In this document: positions 5,457 through 7,625 of the stretch, one piece after another
Numbering within the stretch: the stretch's first letter is position 1
Layout of the letters: each line of letters starts with the position of its first letter
NCBI GenBank assembly: GCA_041674345.1
Contig: JBAYVY010000173.1
Coordinates: 1-7,625, forward strand
From: JBAYVY01 sp041674345
GTDB lineage: Bacteria; Planctomycetota; Phycisphaerae; Phycisphaerales; Zrk34
Length of the DNA stretch: 7,625 nt
Direction of reading: 5' to 3'
The notes under the pieces: generated by a model
Told to the model about the DNA's origin: nothing
What the model saw: only the letters and a program-made list of their open reading frames with translations
Database searches by the model: none
Program-made: the position numbers and the translations under genes

Positions 5457-7211
5457 TTACACCAGCGACAACTGGTCGATGTAACGCATTTCAAATTCCG
5501 GGTCGTGGTTGAGTTCGATGATTTCGATGCGTTTGGCGATGTGTTTCATTTCGTCGAGGATGCCCTTGTCCAGCAGGGCGACGAAGGCGCCGGCGAGGGA
5601 GGTGTTGCCCACGGCTTCGACCTGATCGACGGTGAAGCCGGGCAGCAGGCCGCAGCGGATGGCGCTGGCGATGTCGATGTGCAGGCCGAACCCGCCGGCG
5701 AGGTAGAGCTTTTGGATGTCCGACGGAGCCAGGCCCATGCGTTCGGTGAGTGTCAACATACCGGCGGCGATGGCGGCTTTGGCCTGGAGCAACGAAGCGA
5801 TGTCGGATTCGGAGATGGTGACTGTCTGCCCCCCAAAAGTATCGCCCCCGGAAGTATCGCCCCCGCCCCCGGAAGTTTTGTCAGGTTCGTGCAGCATGAG
5901 TGCTTTGCCGTGTTGGGTGTCGCGCGGCAGATGGGGCAGTGAGCCGTTGAATCGTCCGGCTTCGTTGAGCAGGCCCGCGGCGCGGCCGTTGGCGAGCATA
6001 TCGACGTAGGCCGACCCGCAGACGCCGGTCGGTTCACCGCCTGCGATGACATCGCATTGGACGGATGAATCGGCGAAGCGGATATGTTCGATGGCGCCGT
6101 CGGCGGCGCGCATGCCGCTGGAGAGTTTGGCGCCCTCGAAGGCGGGGCCGGCGGCGGTGGCGCAGCCGGTGAGTTTGTCGCCGTGTTTGAGGATGATCTC
6201 GCCGTTGGTTCCGACATCGACCAGGAGGATGGGGCCCGGCTGGTAGGCCTGTCCGGTGGCCAGGCAACCGGCGACGAGGTCCGCGCCGACGTAAGCCGAG
6301 GCCCCCGGAAGCAGATGCACTTGGGCTTCTGGATGGCCGGGCAGGTCGAGGTCGGCGGCGTGAAGGACGCGGTGATCGAGGAAGGCGGGGGTGAAGGGGA
6401 CGACGCCCATCGGGGTGGGATCGACGCCGGCGAACAGGTGGAGCATCGTGGTGTTGCCGGCGACGGTGTAACAGACCAGTTGCGAAGCGTCGGCCTGGGC
6501 TTTGGCCAGGGCCTGTTCGACCAGGGGACGGAGGGTGTGGTGGGTGATGGCTCGCTGGAGGGTGGCGAGCATGTCGGGGTCGGAGCCGCAGAGGGTGATG
6601 CGCGTCAGCACGTCATCGCCGAAGCGGGTTTGCTGGTTGAACATGGAGAATTTGGCGAGGACGCGATCGTTGGTCAGATCGACCAGGAGGAGTGCGACGG
6701 TGGTGGTGCCGATATCGACGGCGCAGCCGAGGGGCTGGGCGATGTCTTTGTGGGAGTGGCCCAGGGGCTGGTGGCCCCAGGGGATGCGGATTTTGAAGTT
6801 GCTGACGACCTGGGGGGAGTGTGCGAGGAGGGAGCGGGCGGGGAGGTGGATGACCGGGTTTGCGGTTTGCGGTTTGCGGTTTGCGGTTGAAGCCGCGTCC
6901 GATTGAACTGCCAACCGCAAACCGCCAACCGCAAACGATTCATCCGGCAAGCGATGTTCGCAGGCGCGCAACTTGATGGGGTGTTCGGTCGCCTGGACGA
7001 TTTTGCCGGAGGCGATGTGTTGGAGTTGGCCGCTGCGGAGTTCGATGAGGCAGCCGTCGCAGAGGCCCTGTCCGGCGCAACGGTTGTTGAGGGGGAACCC
7101 TTCGCGTGCCAGGAGTTGGGTGAGTTTGAGCAGTTCATCGCCGGGCTGCAATGCCAGTGTGCGGGAGTGGCGTTGGGCGTGGACTTGGAGTTGGGGGAGG
7201 TGGTGGGGCAT
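5457..7211 (-). CDS. 2Fe-2S ferredoxin/ASKHA (DUF4445) corrinoid-activating protein, RamA/RACo-like
   Basis: Such proteins use an iron-sulfur centre and ATP to reduce inactive cob(II)alamin on corrinoid proteins back to the active Co(I) state. The 584-aa protein has a ferredoxin domain at about 1-90, with ligands C45-x5-C51-x2-C54 and C84. After a linker comes a large ASKHA-fold domain. Its nucleotide-binding signatures are AVDIGTTTVALLLVDL (164-179), AGNTTM (251-256), VDVGTNGEII (331-340), GVCGSAYVDML (396-406) and LAGGFGLHIDIASAI (504-518). The four-Cys spacing suggests 2Fe-2S. Two repeat-derived tracts are translated in frame, at residues 92-118 in the linker and 444-462 within the ASKHA part, without breaking the frame. 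The ATG at 7211 is preceded 9 nt upstream by GGGAGAGGGG, the arm of a REP-like hairpin, which likely serves as the ribosome-binding site. A probable DUF1638 gene lies upstream on the same strand. The corrinoid substrate is not in the window. Confidence 0.88.
   Translation of the reverse strand: MPHHLPQLQVHAQRHSRTLALQPGDELLKLTQLLAREGFPLNNRCAGQGLCDGCLIELRSGQLQHIASGKIVQATEHPIKLRACEHRLPDESFAVGGLRLAVQSDAASTANRKPQTANPVIHLPARSLLAHSPQVVSNFKIRIPWGHQPLGHSHKDIAQPLGCAVDIGTTTVALLLVDLTNDRVLAKFSMFNQQTRFGDDVLTRITLCGSDPDMLATLQRAITHHTLRPLVEQALAKAQADASQLVCYTVAGNTTMLHLFAGVDPTPMGVVPFTPAFLDHRVLHAADLDLPGHPEAQVHLLPGASAYVGADLVAGCLATGQAYQPGPILLVDVGTNGEIILKHGDKLTGCATAAGPAFEGAKLSSGMRAADGAIEHIRFADSSVQCDVIAGGEPTGVCGSAYVDMLANGRAAGLLNEAGRFNGSLPHLPRDTQHGKALMLHEPDKTSGGGGDTSGGDTFGGQTVTISESDIASLLQAKAAIAAGMLTLTERMGLAPSDIQKLYLAGGFGLHIDIASAIRCGLLPGFTVDQVEAVGNTSLAGAFVALLDKGILDEMKHIAKRIEIIELNHDPEFEMRYIDQLSLV
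5837..5876. repeat. 15-bp tandem repeat within the ASKHA gene
   Basis: AAGTATCGCCCCCGG at 5837-5851 is followed directly by a near-identical second unit at 5852-5866. A third partial unit (CCCCCGGAAGT) runs to 5876. In the gene frame it encodes the Gly/Thr/Asp-rich tract at residues 444-462 (SGGGGDTSGGDTFGG). The tract sits between conserved ASKHA segments, so it probably forms a flexible surface loop. It keeps the reading frame because the unit is a multiple of three. Confidence 0.7.
6858..6936. repeat. 27-bp inverted repeat built of GTTTGCG heptamers, inside the ASKHA gene
   Basis: Four tandem GTTTGCG heptamers occupy 6858-6885. The arm 6858-6884 is complementary to 6910-6936 with only two mismatches in 27 bp, leaving a 25-nt loop. 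The whole 79-nt element is translated as residues 92-118 (with TANRKPQTANP at its end), in the linker between the ferredoxin and ASKHA domains. It looks like a short mobile or expanded palindromic repeat that landed where the protein tolerates it. Confidence 0.8.
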
Positions 7212-7220
7212 GGTTCTTAT

Positions 7221-7257
7221 CCCCTCTCCCTTTTAGGGAGAGGGTTAGGGTGAGGGT
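7221..7257. repeat. REP-like palindromic repeat, copy 1
   Basis: CCCTCTCCCT (7222-7231) pairs perfectly with AGGGAGAGGG (7235-7244) around a TTT loop. It is followed by TTAGGGTGAGGGT. On the leftward strand the sequence reads CCCTCACCCTAACCCTCTCCC, a widespread intergenic palindrome type in bacteria. Its ATG-proximal arm gives GGGAGAGGGG 9 nt ahead of the ASKHA gene start, so the ribosome-binding site lies in a strong stem. It is inverted relative to copy 2. Confidence 0.8.
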
Positions 7258-7316
7258 ATAACCGTTCAAATTCGTCGTTGCGTGGTATTGTGAATCTGTC
7301 GTGTTTGCGCGTTTGA

Positions 7317-7353
7317 CCCTCACCCCAGCCCTCTCCCTAGGAGGGAGAGGGGG
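7317..7353. repeat. REP-like palindromic repeat, copy 2 (inverted)
   Basis: CCCTCACCCCAG precedes the stem CCCTCTCCCT (7329-7338), which pairs with AGGGAGAGGG (7342-7351) around a 3-nt loop. It is the same element as copy 1 in opposite orientation, with about 59 nt between the two. The stop codon of the upstream leftward gene (complement of 7337-7339) lies in its stem. The hairpin may also act as a transcription end or mRNA-stabilising structure for that gene. Confidence 0.8.
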
Positions 7354-7625
7354 TAAGAGTCGCAGTCACCGCTTCCATCACGCGGTCATCGGCGGTCATT
7401 CGGACGGATTGGCCGGGTTGGAGGACGAGGAAGCGGTCGTCGTCCCATCGGCCGGCGAGCAGGTCGATGAGCAGTTGGGGGTCGCCTCGCTGACGGTCGA
7501 AGTTCCACTTGAGCCAGTCGGCACAGTCGCGGGTGTATTGGATGTCGGCATCGGTGGCACCGATGGTCAGATCAACATAGGCGGCGCGATCGTAGGTGCT
7601 GAACCAGTGTTGTTCGGATTCCATG
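7337..7625 (-). CDS. C-terminal part of a probable DUF1638 protein (runs off right edge)
   Basis: The frame is open to the window edge, and 96 codons including the stop are visible. An ATG at 7624 exists but is probably internal, because family members are roughly twice this length. Visible features are YDRAAYVDLTIGATDADIQY, then CADWLKWNF, then GDPQLLIDLLAGRWDDDRFLVLQPG, and a C-terminal VRMTADDRVMEA. The order acidic-aromatic start, GD..LL..LL.G.WD, FLV..PG fits my memory of DUF1638, a family of unknown biochemical role seen near corrinoid-dependent methyltransferase genes. I could not check this by search. The last residues (TLTPSPS) come from the REP-like repeat. It lies upstream of the corrinoid activator on the same strand, with 125 nt between them, so co-transcription is plausible. 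Confidence 0.55.
   Translation of the reverse strand, partial: MESEQHWFSTYDRAAYVDLTIGATDADIQYTRDCADWLKWNFDRQRGDPQLLIDLLAGRWDDDRFLVLQPGQSVRMTADDRVMEAVTATLTPSPS

Noticed and set aside
6084..6890. A 268-codon rightward frame opposite the ASKHA gene.
   Set aside because: It is Gly/Glu/Asp/Val-rich without motifs and lies opposite clear ASKHA signatures. It is a shadow frame.
6858..6936. Possible CRISPR fragment, from tandem heptamers and inverted arms.
   Set aside because: There are no regularly spaced 24-40 nt direct repeats with unique spacers. The heptamers are contiguous and form a single palindrome inside a coding frame.
7221..7353. Terminal inverted repeats of an insertion sequence or MITE.
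   Set aside because: The two inverted copies enclose only about 59 nt with no coding capacity, and each copy is itself a palindrome. Paired REP-like elements explain them better, and no target duplication was seen.

Overview
The window is GC-rich, about 70% or more in many places, with weak Shine-Dalgarno signals and many small palindromic or stuttering repeats between and even inside genes. The gene content is aerobic-style glycine cleavage, a membrane PAS histidine kinase, and a RamA/RACo-type corrinoid activator beside a probable DUF1638 gene. Together with the base composition this fits a planctomycete-like bacterium, possibly a Phycisphaerae relative. That placement is an inference, not something the sequence proves.

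Layout, left to right. Bases 1-475 hold no convincing gene. A probable rho-independent terminator for leftward transcription lies near 481-525, and 526-731 is empty apart from a small hairpin. gcvT (aminomethyltransferase) runs leftward from 1850 to 732. A divergent intergenic region with palindromes and short direct repeats separates it from a rightward orphan hybrid-free sensor histidine kinase (2127-3566). A short gap follows, carrying a direct repeat and a 24-codon ORF. Next is a two-gene leftward restriction-modification module: a D12-class DNA adenine methylase (5375-4452), then an HNH endonuclease with an N-terminal DNA-binding region (4445-3702). This module is visibly poorer in GC than its neighbours and is probably an acquired island. 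Beyond it, also leftward, are a 584-residue 2Fe-2S/ASKHA protein (7211-5457) and the 3' end of a probable DUF1638 gene that runs off the right edge (7337-7625).

How the genes work together. The ferredoxin/ASKHA protein is expected to reductively reactivate corrinoid proteins in methyl transfer. DUF1638 proteins are found near such systems, so the right end looks like the edge of a corrinoid C1 locus whose methyltransferase lies outside the window. gcvT also feeds C1 units into tetrahydrofolate, but nothing here shows that the two loci are co-regulated. The methylase and endonuclease are separated by 7 nt and form a self-contained defence pair.

The most unusual signal is how repeats have entered functional sequence. 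A 27-bp near-perfect inverted repeat and a separate 15-bp tandem repeat are both translated inside the ASKHA protein. An inverted pair of REP-like hairpins between that gene and the DUF1638 gene supplies the likely ribosome-binding site of one and the stop codon and C-terminal tail of the other.
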